Assembly (NCBI RefSeq): GCF_022179465.1
Contig: NZ_BPQV01000017.1
Location: forward strand, 43,193 to 107,192
DNA from: Methylobacterium organophilum
GTDB taxonomy: Bacteria; Pseudomonadota; Alphaproteobacteria; Rhizobiales; Beijerinckiaceae
Reading direction: 5' to 3'
Length of the DNA stretch: 64,000 bases
In this document: piece by piece, positions 53,527-62,746 of the stretch
Numbering within the stretch: the first letter of the stretch is position 1
Layout: each line of letters starts with the position of its first letter
Program-made: the position numbers and the translations under genes
The notes under the pieces: generated by a model
Databases searched by the model: none
What the model saw: the letters and a program-made list of their open reading frames with translations, nothing else
What the model was told of the DNA's origin: nothing

Positions 53527-55578
53527 GGAGACCTCTGCCGGAAGGATGTGGAGGAGACCGGCCTCGTCGATGAACAGGCGCTGGCCGGGCAGGACGAGGG
53601 TGGTGGTCGAGGCCTCCTCGACAAGGGCAGGCCCGGCGCATTCGAGAGCGACCGGCAGGAGGTCGCGGGTGAAGACGCGGACCTTCTGCCAGCCCTGATC
53701 CGGGATCTCGACGAGGCGTTCCCCCTGCAGCGCCGCTTCCATGGATTGCGATCCGCGGCGGGGATGGGTCAGAGGCGGGCGCACCGCCTCGACGGAAGCG
53801 GACAGCCGGTAGGCCACGAATTCGACCGGGTGGCCATCGAGCTCGAAGGTGAAGGCGCGTTCATGCGCCTCCGCGAATCGCCGGGTGAGGTCCGCGGGCC
53901 GGTCCTCAGCGGAATCGAGCCGCAGGGTCAGGCAATGCTGCTGGCCGACATAGCGCAGATCGACCCGGTACTCGAAGAACAGCTCCGAGACGGCGATCTC
54001 CGGCAGGCCGGCGAAGGCGTCCCGCGCCTCCGCTTCCAGTGTGGCGAAGATGCCCGGCAGGAGGGCGGCATCCACCGTCTCGGCGGCCCGAGGCAGGGTG
54101 CGCACGAAATCGCGCCGCGGCTGGGTGACCAGCATGCCGAAGGCGGAGGCGTAGCCCGGATGGCGCGGGACGATGATCTCGCGCACGCCAAGCTCCTGGC
54201 CGAGGCGGGCGGCATGGAGGGGGCCGCAGCCGCCCGCGACCAGCATCACGAAGTCCCGCGGGTCATGGCCTCGCTGGACCGAGACGAGCTTCAGGGCATT
54301 GATGACCGCCGCCTCGCCGACCCGGAGCATGGCGCCCGCTACCGCCTCGGCGTCGAGCCCCAGCGGACGCCCGAGTGTCTCCATCGCCGCGCGGGCGACA
54401 CCCATGTCGAGGGTCAGGCGGCCATCGGCGAAGTAGTCCGCACGGATCCGGCTCGCCACGAGGTTGGCGTCGGTGAGGGTCGGCTCACTGCCGCCCCGGC
54501 CGTAGCAGGCCGGCCCCGGATCCGCTCCGGCGCTGCGCGGCCCAACCCGGAGGCTGCCGCCCTCGTCGATCCAGCCCACGGAGCCGCCGCCGACGGGGAT
54601 CTCCACCACGTCGACCACCGGGACCTTGACCGGATAGCCCGGGCATTCGCGCGAGCGGCCGATCCAATACTGGCCGGTGATGCGCGGTTGGTAGGCATCG
54701 ATGATGGAGCATTTGGCGGTGGTGCCGCCGACATCCAGATAGAGGATCTTGCCCTCGCCGCAGGCCTCACCGAGATAGGCCGCGCCGTTGATCCCCGCAG
54801 AGGGGCCCGCCTCCAGCAGGCTCACCGGATGCCGGATCGCATCGGCGAAGCTCGCGATGCCGCCATTCGACTGGAGCGCGAAGAGCGGGCAGCGGAAGCC
54901 ACGCTCCTTGAGCGCCCGCTCGACGCCTTCCAATTGCCGCCGCACCACCGGCTGGAGATAGGCGTTGAACACGGCAGTGCTGGACCGCTCGTATTCGCCC
55001 CATTCCCGGCAGATCTCGTGGGAGGCGGTGACCGCGATGCCGGGGCAGAGGTCCCGCAGGCGGGCGGCGGCCTGGGCCTCGTGGCGGGGCGCGGCGTAGC
55101 TGTGCAGGAACTGGATCGCGATCGCCTCGACCCCCTCCTCGCGGCAGCGCCGGGCAACTTGATCGACATCGTCGAGGTCGAGGGGCGTCACCGTCGCGCC
55201 CCGGGCGTCGAGGCGCTCGCGTACCTCGAAGCAGAGGGCGCGGGGCACAAAGGGCCGCGGCTTCCGGTAGCGGAAATTGTAGAGGTCGGGCCGGTTGCCC
55301 CGGTCCGTCTCCAGCACGTCGCGGAAGCCGGCGGTGGTGACGAGGGCTGTGCGCGCGCCGGTGCGCTCCAGGATGGCGTTGATCGCCACTGTACTGCCGA
55401 AGGCGAAGTAGCTGACCTCCTCGGGGCGGACCGCGAGCCGGTCGATGACGTCAAGGAGGCTCGCCACGAAGTCGCTGGCACGGGTGAGCGCCTTGGCGGT
55501 GCGGAGCGTTCCGCTCGCCTCATCGAGATAGACGGCATCGGTGAAGGTGCCGCCCATGTCGACCGTCAGCGGTCCCAT
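53521..55578 (-). CDS. hyuA: Hydantoinase/oxoprolinase subunit A (HyuA family), copy 2
   Basis: A 685-residue HyuA-family subunit. ATP motif VDMGGTFTDAVYLDE, AFGSTVAINAILERTGA, LQSNGGIASFADAIRHPVSLLEAGPSAG, YLDVGGTTAKCSIID and SAGADPGPACYGRGG are in order. Compared with copy 1, the first glycine motif is DMGGT rather than DVGGT and the middle region differs, so the two pairs probably act on different substrates or steps. It overlaps hyuB copy 2 by 13 bases, and its 3' end overlaps the convergent lysR-type gene. Confidence 0.93.
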   Translation of the reverse strand: MGPLTVDMGGTFTDAVYLDEASGTLRTAKALTRASDFVASLLDVIDRLAVRPEEVSYFAFGSTVAINAILERTGARTALVTTAGFRDVLETDRGNRPDLYNFRYRKPRPFVPRALCFEVRERLDARGATVTPLDLDDVDQVARRCREEGVEAIAIQFLHSYAAPRHEAQAAARLRDLCPGIAVTASHEICREWGEYERSSTAVFNAYLQPVVRRQLEGVERALKERGFRCPLFALQSNGGIASFADAIRHPVSLLEAGPSAGINGAAYLGEACGEGKILYLDVGGTTAKCSIIDAYQPRITGQYWIGRSRECPGYPVKVPVVDVVEIPVGGGSVGWIDEGGSLRVGPRSAGADPGPACYGRGGSEPTLTDANLVASRIRADYFADGRLTLDMGVARAAMETLGRPLGLDAEAVAGAMLRVGEAAVINALKLVSVQRGHDPRDFVMLVAGGCGPLHAARLGQELGVREIIVPRHPGYASAFGMLVTQPRRDFVRTLPRAAETVDAALLPGIFATLEAEARDAFAGLPEIAVSELFFEYRVDLRYVGQQHCLTLRLDSAEDRPADLTRRFAEAHERAFTFELDGHPVEFVAYRLSASVEAVRPPLTHPRRGSQSMEAALQGERLVEIPDQGWQKVRVFTRDLLPVALECAGPALVEEASTTTLVLPGQRLFIDEAGLLHILPAEVSS

Positions 55579-57425
55579 CGGCTGCCTCCCCGGTTGCGCA
55601 GGGCGGCGGTCGCTTCGAGGTCGATGGCGACCGGGCTGCCGTCCCTCCCCGGGATCAGGGCGACACCGTAGACGTCGCGGGCGGTCTCGGGGTCGATATA
55701 GCCGTTGCGCAGGTCTTCCAGCACCGCGGCGGGGCTGCGGCCGAGCGGGTCGCCATAGCCGCCGCCGCTGCCGGTCACGACCCGGATTCGGTCCCCGGCC
55801 CTCAGGCGGCGGAAGGGGATGCGGGCGCCGCGCTCGACGGTGCCGCCGCTCTCGACCTGGACGTGGTTGAGACCGCCGGGCTCCCCGCCCTCCAGGCCCC
55901 AGGGCTCCGTGCGGGAGCGGCCGAAGCTGCTGTAGAAGAAGATCCCGTCGGCCAGGATCTCGTATTCGCGCAGGATGCCGAGGCCGCCGCGATGGCGCCC
56001 GGCCCCCGCCGCGCCACCGGGCGCGAGGCCGTAACGGGTGATCCGGATCGGATGCTCGGCCTCGAACAGCTCGACGGAATGGCTGAAGGTGTCGCCGTCT
56101 GCCGGCGCGATCAGGGCGCTCGCCCCATCCGCGCCCGACGCGCCGCCCCAGCCCCCGACATGGGGCTCCACCAGCACGAAGTCGGATTCGCCATCCGCTT
56201 TCCGGCCGCCGAGATAGGTGACGCAGAGGCTGGTGTAATTGCCTGCGCTCAGGCGCTCGGGCACGCCCTGCGCCAGCGCCTTCCAGACGAGGTCGATTGC
56301 CTGCGCCGCCGTCTCGTAGCACCAGCCGGTCGGGGCCGGGTGGGTGGCGGTGAACACTGTGCCCTCGGGCGCGATCACGGTAAGCGGGCGGAACCAGCCG
56401 TCATTGGCCGGCGTCTCCGGCCGCACCACGGCGAGCAGCGCCGTCTTAGCCGCGGCCTCCAGCACGGCGCGGGTGCAATTGATCGGGGCCGCGCGCTGGA
56501 GGGCGGACCCGGTGAAGTCGACACGGATCTCGTCGCCGGAGATCGTGATCTTCACCTGGATCGGCAGGCGCTCGTCCTCGTTGCCGTCGCCGTCGATCCA
56601 ATCCCGGCCCGGGTAAGTCCCGTTGGGCAGCCGCCGGATCGCGGCACGGCTCAGGGCTTCGCCGACATCGAGGACCCGGGCGAAGCTCGCTCGCAATCGC
56701 TCGGCACCGTAGCCCTCGCAGAGTTCGCGCAGGCGTAGATCCCCGAGCCGCACCACGGCGAGCTGCGCGGAAAGGTCGGCCACCGTCATCTCCGGCAGGC
56801 GGACATTGCCGGCGATCATCTCGATGAGGTCGTCCTGGCGGACGCCCTCGCGCACGATCCGCAGAGCCGGGATGCGCAGGCCCTCCTGGAAGATGTCGGA
56901 GGCGTCCGGCGACAGGCTGCCCGCGACCTTGCCGCCGAGCTCGTTGCAATGCGCAGTCACCGTGACGAAGCAGACGAGTTCGCCCTCGAAGAACAGCGGC
57001 TTCACCAAGGTGATGTCGGCGGTGTGGGTGTTGCCGCCGTAAGGATCGTTGCTGATGAAGACGTCGCCCGAGCGGATGGTGCCGGCGAACTTCTTCCGGA
57101 TCGCCGCGAGCTGGCAGGAGATGGTGCCGGTCAGGATGGTGATGCCATTGGTCTGTGCGACGAGGCGCCCCTCCGCGTCGCAGACCGAGCAGGCGAAATC
57201 GAGCACCTCGTTGATGACCGGGCTGAGGCTCGTCCGCACTAGGACGGTGGCCATCTCGTCGACCACCGCGTTGAGCTTGCCGCCCAGGATGTCGGTGTCG
57301 ATCTGCCGGATCACGTCGGTCGGGTGGGACGGGGCGCGCCGGGCGGGCGTCCCGACCCGAGGAGGAGAGGCGCCCCCCGTCAACACGCGCAAGTGGGGGC
57401 GGTCGCCGCGCTGATCCGCGCTCAT
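55566..57425 (-). CDS. hyuB: Hydantoinase/oxoprolinase subunit B (HyuB family), copy 2
   Basis: A 619-residue HyuB-family subunit. Motifs are IDTDILGGKLNAVVDEMATVLVRTSLSPVINE, TNGITILTGTISCQL, FISNDPYGGNTHTADITLV, VLVEPHVGGWGGASGADG and GRSRTEPWGLEGG. The start at 57425 has GAGGGAG ten bases upstream and adds a 45-residue basic leader before the conserved core, longer than in copy 1. Its stop overlaps the start of hyuA copy 2. The binding-protein gene lies 136 bases downstream of the start side, on the same strand and upstream in transcription. Confidence 0.91.
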   Translation of the reverse strand: MSADQRGDRPHLRVLTGGASPPRVGTPARRAPSHPTDVIRQIDTDILGGKLNAVVDEMATVLVRTSLSPVINEVLDFACSVCDAEGRLVAQTNGITILTGTISCQLAAIRKKFAGTIRSGDVFISNDPYGGNTHTADITLVKPLFFEGELVCFVTVTAHCNELGGKVAGSLSPDASDIFQEGLRIPALRIVREGVRQDDLIEMIAGNVRLPEMTVADLSAQLAVVRLGDLRLRELCEGYGAERLRASFARVLDVGEALSRAAIRRLPNGTYPGRDWIDGDGNEDERLPIQVKITISGDEIRVDFTGSALQRAAPINCTRAVLEAAAKTALLAVVRPETPANDGWFRPLTVIAPEGTVFTATHPAPTGWCYETAAQAIDLVWKALAQGVPERLSAGNYTSLCVTYLGGRKADGESDFVLVEPHVGGWGGASGADGASALIAPADGDTFSHSVELFEAEHPIRITRYGLAPGGAAGAGRHRGGLGILREYEILADGIFFYSSFGRSRTEPWGLEGGEPGGLNHVQVESGGTVERGARIPFRRLRAGDRIRVVTGSGGGYGDPLGRSPAAVLEDLRNGYIDPETARDVYGVALIPGRDGSPVAIDLEATAALRNRGGSRWDR

Positions 57426-57561
57426 GGTGGACGCACTCCCTCCGTGCCTAAGGCGCGAGGACCGGGCCGGCCACCGCGGGACGATCCGATTTGCGGGCAC
57501 GGAGGCGCTCGCGTCCAATGCCGTTCGGGTCATGATCCCGCGGGACCGATGCCGATCGCGC

Positions 57562-58755
57562 TCAGTTCTTCATCAGAACCGCTTTCTCGACGGGGCCGGC
57601 GGTCCAGTAGCCCTGGAACTTCGGCTGCCCCTTCTCCACGCAGATCATCGCGTAGCGGGCCTTGGACTGGATGTGCAGGGCAGTGTTGAAGCCGCGGGGC
57701 CCCAGAATAGTCGGTTCGTCCTGCATGGCCTCGAGCTGGGCCACCACCGGCTTGGTGTCCGTGCTACCGGCCCGCTCCACCGCCTTCGCCCAGAGCTCGA
57801 CGAGGGCGTAGCCCGTCAGCGGATACGCCGTGGCGGGCGCCCCGGCCTGGGCCTTGTACTTGTCGATGAAGCTCGCCAGCGCCGGCTCCGGCGCATCACC
57901 GTAGATCGAGCCGAAGGCACTCACGCAGAGGTTCGACAGGTCCGGCACTGCCGAGAGCCAGTAGGTCCCGTCCATGGCGATGCCGGAGACGATCGGCGTG
58001 TCGATGCCGGCTGCCCGCAGTTGGCGGACAGCACTGGCCCCGCCCGGGGTGAAGGTGCAGAGGGCGATCACGTCTGGCTTCTCGCCGAGCGCCTTGATTC
58101 GGTTGATCTGCACGGCGATCGAGGGGTCGGCGTTCTGGAAGGTGTCGGTCCCAACGAGCTTGGCCCCCTCCAAGAGCGGCCACTCGTGCTTGAAGCCGGC
58201 GCATTCGGACTTGCTGTAGGCGATGGTGTCGTCGGTCAGCACGTAGGCTTTGCGGAAGCCACGCTTTTCATAGGCCCAGGTCGCGAGCGCGATGCCGCCC
58301 AGCGGCGCCGCGTTGCCGCCCGAGAAGGAGAACTTGCCGATGCCGTCGACGCCGGCCTTCGGGTCGCCGGCGCAGAGGAAGAACGAGATCTTGCCCGCGG
58401 CCTGGGCCTTGAGGGCAGCCGGGCCGCCGACATCGAAGTCGCAATCCACTACGACCAAGTCGGCCCCCTTGCCGATCACCTCCTGGGCGGCCTTGGTACC
58501 CTGGATCTGGTCGGTCTTCACATCCGCCTCGACGGTGCGGATCTTTCGGCCGAGCAGGCCGCCCGCCGCGTTGATCTCGTCGATCTTGATCTTGGCGGCC
58601 ACCATCGGCGGCACGCTGTAGGCCTGCATCCAGCCGCTCTTCGAGACGGCGAAGCCGACCACGATGTCGGGGGGCGCGGCCTGGGGGGCGCTCAGCGGAG
58701 GCAGAAGGCAAGCGGCCAGGGCGAGGCCGCGCGCGAAAAGACGCGTTGAAAGCAT
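57562..58755 (-). CDS. Periplasmic binding protein of a branched-chain amino acid/amide-type ABC transporter
   Basis: A 397-residue exported protein. The signal peptide is MLSTRLFARGLALAACLLPP with cleavage likely after PQAA. The mature protein has the type I periplasmic binding fold (PPDIVVGFAVSKSGWMQAYS, AGGLLGRKIRTVEADVKTD, and CTFTPGGASAVRQLRAAGIDTP). The gene leads into hyuB/hyuA copy 2 and is probably the missing binding partner of LivMHFG. Cys residues in the signal peptide do not form a clear lipobox. Ligand unknown; the context favours an amide or N-heterocycle. Confidence 0.9.
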   Translation of the reverse strand: MLSTRLFARGLALAACLLPPLSAPQAAPPDIVVGFAVSKSGWMQAYSVPPMVAAKIKIDEINAAGGLLGRKIRTVEADVKTDQIQGTKAAQEVIGKGADLVVVDCDFDVGGPAALKAQAAGKISFFLCAGDPKAGVDGIGKFSFSGGNAAPLGGIALATWAYEKRGFRKAYVLTDDTIAYSKSECAGFKHEWPLLEGAKLVGTDTFQNADPSIAVQINRIKALGEKPDVIALCTFTPGGASAVRQLRAAGIDTPIVSGIAMDGTYWLSAVPDLSNLCVSAFGSIYGDAPEPALASFIDKYKAQAGAPATAYPLTGYALVELWAKAVERAGSTDTKPVVAQLEAMQDEPTILGPRGFNTALHIQSKARYAMICVEKGQPKFQGYWTAGPVEKAVLMKN

Positions 58756-58871
58756 CGGAGGACTCCTGGAGGTCGGACAGGCGACGGGAGTGCCCGGCAA
58801 GCGCCGGCATCGGACCGTGCGGGAGTCTTCCGGGGCACGGACGAACTCTAGGCGGCCCGGAAAAGACGCGA

Positions 58872-58973
58872 CCAATACCGCTTCAGCACGGCCGGAAGCG
58901 CAGCGATCATCAATCGTTCGGGTCTCCGCCTCTGATGCCGGACACGCATCAGAAGCGGCACCGTCGGTATTGG
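58872..58973. promoter_or_regulatory. Nested inverted repeats in the divergent promoter of the binding-protein and coxM-like genes
   Basis: Three exact pairs occur: CCAATACCG (58872-58880) with CGGTATTGG (58965-58973), CCGCTTC (58878-58884) with GAAGCGG (58952-58958), and TCTGATGC (58931-58938) with GCATCAGA (58946-58953). They lie in the 285-base region between divergent starts at 58755 and 59041, so they may be operators for both transcripts. Confidence 0.4.
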
Positions 58974-59040
58974 GCGGCGCTCGGCCGCCCCGATAGGCTC
59001 ACCGCCAGAGCTCGACCGACCTCCGCAGCGGGAGCAGCCC

Positions 59041-59922
59041 TTGGACTTCTTGACCGTAACCAGCAAGGGCGAGGCGCTCGCGCTTCTCGACCGTTTCGGC
59101 GACGCCGCCGCGGTGATGGGCGGCGGGACCATCATCGCGCCCCGCCTGCGCCGCTGCGGGGGCGGGGCGGAGACGGTGATCCATGTCGGACGCGCGCCGG
59201 ATCTCGCGGGCCTCAGCCCGGACTGGATCGGAGCGGCCGTGACGCTCCGCCAACTCGCCGAGGCGCCCCAGCTCGCAGCCTATGACGGCCTGCGCCGGGC
59301 CGCCGCCCTGAGCGGCAGTTGGCAGATCCAGGGCGTCGGCACCATTGGAGGCAACCTTTGCGACGCGGCGCCCTATGCCGACCTTGTGCCGCCGCTGCTC
59401 GTGCACGGCGCCACCGTCACGCTGGAGAGCCTGCGGGAGGGCAGCCGCATCCTGCCGCTCGCGGACTTCCTACTCGGCCCGCATCGTGTCGCCCGTGGAG
59501 CCCACGAGATGTTGACCGGCGTGAGCCTCGAGGCACGGCCGGCGCGGACGGCGGATGCCTTCGTGAAGGTGACGCGCCGGGGCGGGATGGAGTTCTCGAC
59601 CGTGTCGCTCGCGATCCGCCTGAGCCTCGCAGAGGACGGGGAAACCGTCGAGGAAGCACGCATCGCCGTCGGCGCGATGGCGCCGCTGCCATTCCGGGCC
59701 GAGGCCGCGGAGGGGCTCCTGCGCGGGCAGCGCCTCTCGGACACCCTGCTCGCGGAAGCCGGACAGGCCGCCCTGATCCCCGCTGCACCGCAGACGGATG
59801 TGCGCGCCAGCGCCGAATACCGCCGCGCCGTGCTGCCACGCCTCCTCGCCCGAGCCCTGCGCGACGGCGCCAGGGCGGCGGCGGCCTGCCCCCCCGGACC
59901 TCCGCCATGCCGCCTGCCATGA
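59041..59922 (+). CDS. Molybdenum hydroxylase FAD-binding subunit (CoxM/XdhB-like)
   Basis: A 293-residue FAD subunit of a xanthine dehydrogenase/CO dehydrogenase-type enzyme that passes electrons from the Fe-S centres to an acceptor. It begins with a TTG codon (DFLTVTSKGEALALLDRFGD), has the FAD motif VMGGGTIIAPRL and the second FAD segment GTIGGNLCDAAPYADLVPPLL, and a CO_deh_flav_C-type tail. The TTG has only a weak GGGAGC upstream. It overlaps the 2Fe-2S gene by four bases (ATGA). Confidence 0.88.
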   Translation: MDFLTVTSKGEALALLDRFGDAAAVMGGGTIIAPRLRRCGGGAETVIHVGRAPDLAGLSPDWIGAAVTLRQLAEAPQLAAYDGLRRAAALSGSWQIQGVGTIGGNLCDAAPYADLVPPLLVHGATVTLESLREGSRILPLADFLLGPHRVARGAHEMLTGVSLEARPARTADAFVKVTRRGGMEFSTVSLAIRLSLAEDGETVEEARIAVGAMAPLPFRAEAAEGLLRGQRLSDTLLAEAGQAALIPAAPQTDVRASAEYRRAVLPRLLARALRDGARAAAACPPGPPPCRLP

Positions 59923-60401
59923 CCGACGTCGCCGCCACCATCAACGGACGAGAGGAGATCCTCCCGGTCGCCCCCCTGGAGAGTCTGCTCGACGCCCTGC
60001 GTCACCGCCTCTTCCTCACGGGCGCCAAGGGCGGCTGCCACGAGGGCGTCTGCGGCGCCTGCACCGTGCTGGTCGACGGCGTGCCCGTAAACAGCTGCCT
60101 CTACCCCGCCGAGGCGGTGGCCGGCCACCATGTCGAGACGGTGGAGGGATTGACGGATCTGGTCGCCCGCGCCGTGCAGGAGAGCATGGTCGCCGCGGGC
60201 GCGGTCCAGTGCGGCTACTGCACCCCCGGCTTCGTCGTCATGCTGACCAGCCTGCTGCGGGCCGAGCCCGCGCCAGACGAGGATCGGATCCGGCGGGCCC
60301 TGATGGGCAATCTCTGCCGCTGCACCGGCTACGCGCAGATCGTCGACGCGGCGCTCGCCGCCGCCCGCCGGCTCCAGGGAGCGCCCGATGGAAACCTTTG
60401 A
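59919..60401 (+). CDS. Molybdenum hydroxylase [2Fe-2S] subunit (CoxS/XdhC-like)
   Basis: A 160-residue iron-sulfur subunit with two [2Fe-2S] domains. The plant-type ferredoxin site is GCHEGVCGACTVLVDG and a later NSC; the second, all-helical site is CGYCTPGFV plus NLCRCTGY. All eight cysteines are present. The ATG at 59919 gives a four-base overlap with coxM; an ATG at 59907 is also possible. The 3' end overlaps the large subunit gene by 14 bases. Confidence 0.95.
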   Translation: MTDVAATINGREEILPVAPLESLLDALRHRLFLTGAKGGCHEGVCGACTVLVDGVPVNSCLYPAEAVAGHHVETVEGLTDLVARAVQESMVAAGAVQCGYCTPGFVVMLTSLLRAEPAPDEDRIRRALMGNLCRCTGYAQIVDAALAAARRLQGAPDGNL

Positions 60402-62700
60402 CGGCGCCTATGCGCGCCCCGACGCCTTCGGCAAGGTCGCGGGCGAGACGATCTACGCCGCCGACTATGCAGAGCCCGGCATGCTGCACGGCGTGCTGCT
60501 GCGCGCGCCCGTCGCGGCCGGGCGGATCGTCCGGCTCGATCTCGGCCGCGCCCGGGGCATGCCCGGCGTGCGGGCCGTGGTCAGCGCCGCGGACGTGCCG
60601 CCGGTGCTCGCCGGCTGGATCATCCGCGACACGCCGATGTTCGCCTCCGACGTGGTGCGCTACATCGGCGAGCCGATCGCGGCGGTCGCCGCCGACACCC
60701 TGGACCAGGCCCGCCGGGCCGTCGACGCGATCCTCCTCGAGATCGAGCCGGTGCCCGTGCTCGCCTCGATGGAATCGGCGCTCGCCGAGGGCGCGGGCCC
60801 GATCCATCCGGACCTGTCCCGCTACGTCCTCGCCGACCAGGAGGGCACACCCTATCCCCGCTACGGCAACGTGGCCGCCGAATCCGCGACGCTGGAGAAT
60901 CCCCGCTTCGTCGAGGAGGCCTTCGCCGCCGCGGCCCTGGTCGTGGAGGATGAGTTCCGCACCCAGCGGCAATATCAGGGCTATCTGGAGCCGAAGGGCG
61001 CCGTCGGGATCTTCCGCGAGGGGCGGATCACCGTCCATTCGGGCACGCAATGGCCCTACAACATCCGCGCCCGGCTCTGTCAGTACTTCGCCATGCCGAC
61101 TGCACGGGTGCGGGTGATCGGCCATCCCTATGGCGGGGGCTTCGGCGGCAAGCTCGACACCAGCGTGGAGCCGCACGCGGTCGCCTTGTCGCGGGCCGCC
61201 GGCGGCCGGGCGGTGAAGATCCTGAACACCCGGGCCGAGGATATCACCTGCGCGACCGCGCGGGAGGGTACCATCGTGCGCCTGCGCTCGGCCCTCGACG
61301 CGGAGGGCAACATCATTGCCCGCGACGCCGACTGCCTGATGGACAACGGCGCCTATACCGGCGAGACGGCCTTCCTCGCCTGCTTCCCCTTCTACTTCGC
61401 GGCGATGAGCTACAGGGTCGGCCGACTGCGAGCCCGCTCCCGGCTCGTCTACACCAACACCCCGCCGACTGCGGCCATGCGGGGAGTGACGGGCGTGCCG
61501 ATGTACGCCGCCCTCGAAACCCACATGGACCACATCGCCGACAAGCTCGGCGTCGACCGACGCGAATACCGCCTGCGCCACCATTTCAAGGACGGCGACA
61601 AGCTCCCGAACGGCCAAGTCCTTCACGACGCCTCGATCCTGCGCCAACAATTCGCCGCGGTGGAGGAAGTGGCGCCCTGGGACGCCTACGAACGCAAGCC
61701 CTGGCGCGGGCGCGCCATCGCCCCGGCCCTGTGGCTGGTAAACCCGCTGCCGGGCTCGGCGACGGCGAAGCTCCAGGAGGACGGCTCGGTGGTGCTGCTC
61801 ACTGGCGCCAACGAGAACGGCACCGGCAGCGTCGCGGTCGGCCTGCGCCAGATCGTGGCGCAGGAGCTCGGCATCGCGCCCGACGCCGTGGTGATCCCCG
61901 ATCCGGACACCGATATCGGCGGCTTCGACGGTGGCTCCCAGGGCAGCCGCACCCTGCAGGTCGCGGGCAATGCGGCGCTCGCCGCGGCGCGGGAGTTGAA
62001 GGGCCGGATCCTCGAGACCGCCGCGCCGATGCTTCAGGCCTCAGCCGACGCGCTGGAGATGACGGAGGGCTTCGTGCGGGTGCGGGCCCAACCGGGCCGG
62101 CGCGTTGCCCTCGCCACCGTGGGGGCGGCCTCGACTTTCGGTCTCGGCACGCTGGCCGGCAGCGGCCGCAGCGCCCTGCCGCCGGTCCCCTACAACCCGA
62201 GCTGCGCCAGCGGCCTGCTCTTCGCCTATTTCGCGAGCCCGACCTACCATGTCCACTACATCGAGGTGGCCGTGGACCCGGTGCTCGGCACGGTTACGAT
62301 CGAGCGCTACGTCGTGGCCCAGGAGGTCGGCAAGGTCGTCAACCTCACGAGCCTGCGCGGCCAGATCCAGGGCGGGGTGGCCCAAGGGCTCGGCTTCGGC
62401 CTCTGTGAGAGCCTGCGCATCGACGACGAGGGAAGGACGTTGGAAGCGAGCCTGGGCAGCTACCGCCTGCCGCTCGCGATCAACACCCCGCGGGTCGAGT
62501 CGATCCTGACCGAGCACCCCTCTGCCGATGGCCCATTCGGCGCCAAGGGCTCGGCCGAGCCGCCGATCCTGCTGCCGGCAGCCCTGGTCGCCTGCGCCGT
62601 CTCCGACGCGATCGGCCGGCCGATCCGCAAGATCCCGGTGACGCCAGAGGACGTGCTGGCCGCCATTATGGACGGCGAGCGCGAGACCGCGACGTCCTGA
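60388..62700 (+). CDS. Molybdenum hydroxylase catalytic subunit (CoxL/XdhA-like)
   Basis: A 770-residue molybdopterin-binding subunit that hydroxylates a C-H next to a ring N, or an aldehyde. It shows the N-terminal YAADYAEPGMLHGVLLRAP region, IGEPIAAVAA, HPYGGGFGGKLD and the catalytic glutamate near E724 (GSAEPP). The loop that holds VAYRCSFR in true CO dehydrogenase reads TAAMRGVTGVPMY here, so it is not a form I CO dehydrogenase. Purine, nicotinate, isoquinoline or related N-heterocycles are better guesses. It is followed closely by the second luciferase-like gene (46-base gap). Confidence 0.92.
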   Translation: METFDGAYARPDAFGKVAGETIYAADYAEPGMLHGVLLRAPVAAGRIVRLDLGRARGMPGVRAVVSAADVPPVLAGWIIRDTPMFASDVVRYIGEPIAAVAADTLDQARRAVDAILLEIEPVPVLASMESALAEGAGPIHPDLSRYVLADQEGTPYPRYGNVAAESATLENPRFVEEAFAAAALVVEDEFRTQRQYQGYLEPKGAVGIFREGRITVHSGTQWPYNIRARLCQYFAMPTARVRVIGHPYGGGFGGKLDTSVEPHAVALSRAAGGRAVKILNTRAEDITCATAREGTIVRLRSALDAEGNIIARDADCLMDNGAYTGETAFLACFPFYFAAMSYRVGRLRARSRLVYTNTPPTAAMRGVTGVPMYAALETHMDHIADKLGVDRREYRLRHHFKDGDKLPNGQVLHDASILRQQFAAVEEVAPWDAYERKPWRGRAIAPALWLVNPLPGSATAKLQEDGSVVLLTGANENGTGSVAVGLRQIVAQELGIAPDAVVIPDPDTDIGGFDGGSQGSRTLQVAGNAALAAARELKGRILETAAPMLQASADALEMTEGFVRVRAQPGRRVALATVGAASTFGLGTLAGSGRSALPPVPYNPSCASGLLFAYFASPTYHVHYIEVAVDPVLGTVTIERYVVAQEVGKVVNLTSLRGQIQGGVAQGLGFGLCESLRIDDEGRTLEASLGSYRLPLAINTPRVESILTEHPSADGPFGAKGSAEPPILLPAALVACAVSDAIGRPIRKIPVTPEDVLAAIMDGERETATS

Positions 62701-62746
62701 TCCTTCCGGGCGTCCCCCCGCCCTCATCCCAGGAGCATCGAAGCCC

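Noticed and set aside
53548-55671. A 707-codon plus-strand frame opposite hyuA copy 2
   Set aside because: Antisense artefact; it crosses the hyuA/hyuB junction and has no recognisable domain.
60388-62700. Carbon monoxide dehydrogenase as identity of the molybdenum hydroxylase
   Set aside because: Subunit order M-S-L matches, but the active-site loop VAYRCSFR of form I CO dehydrogenase is not present (TAAMRGVTGVP instead), so an N-heterocycle or aldehyde hydroxylase is more likely.
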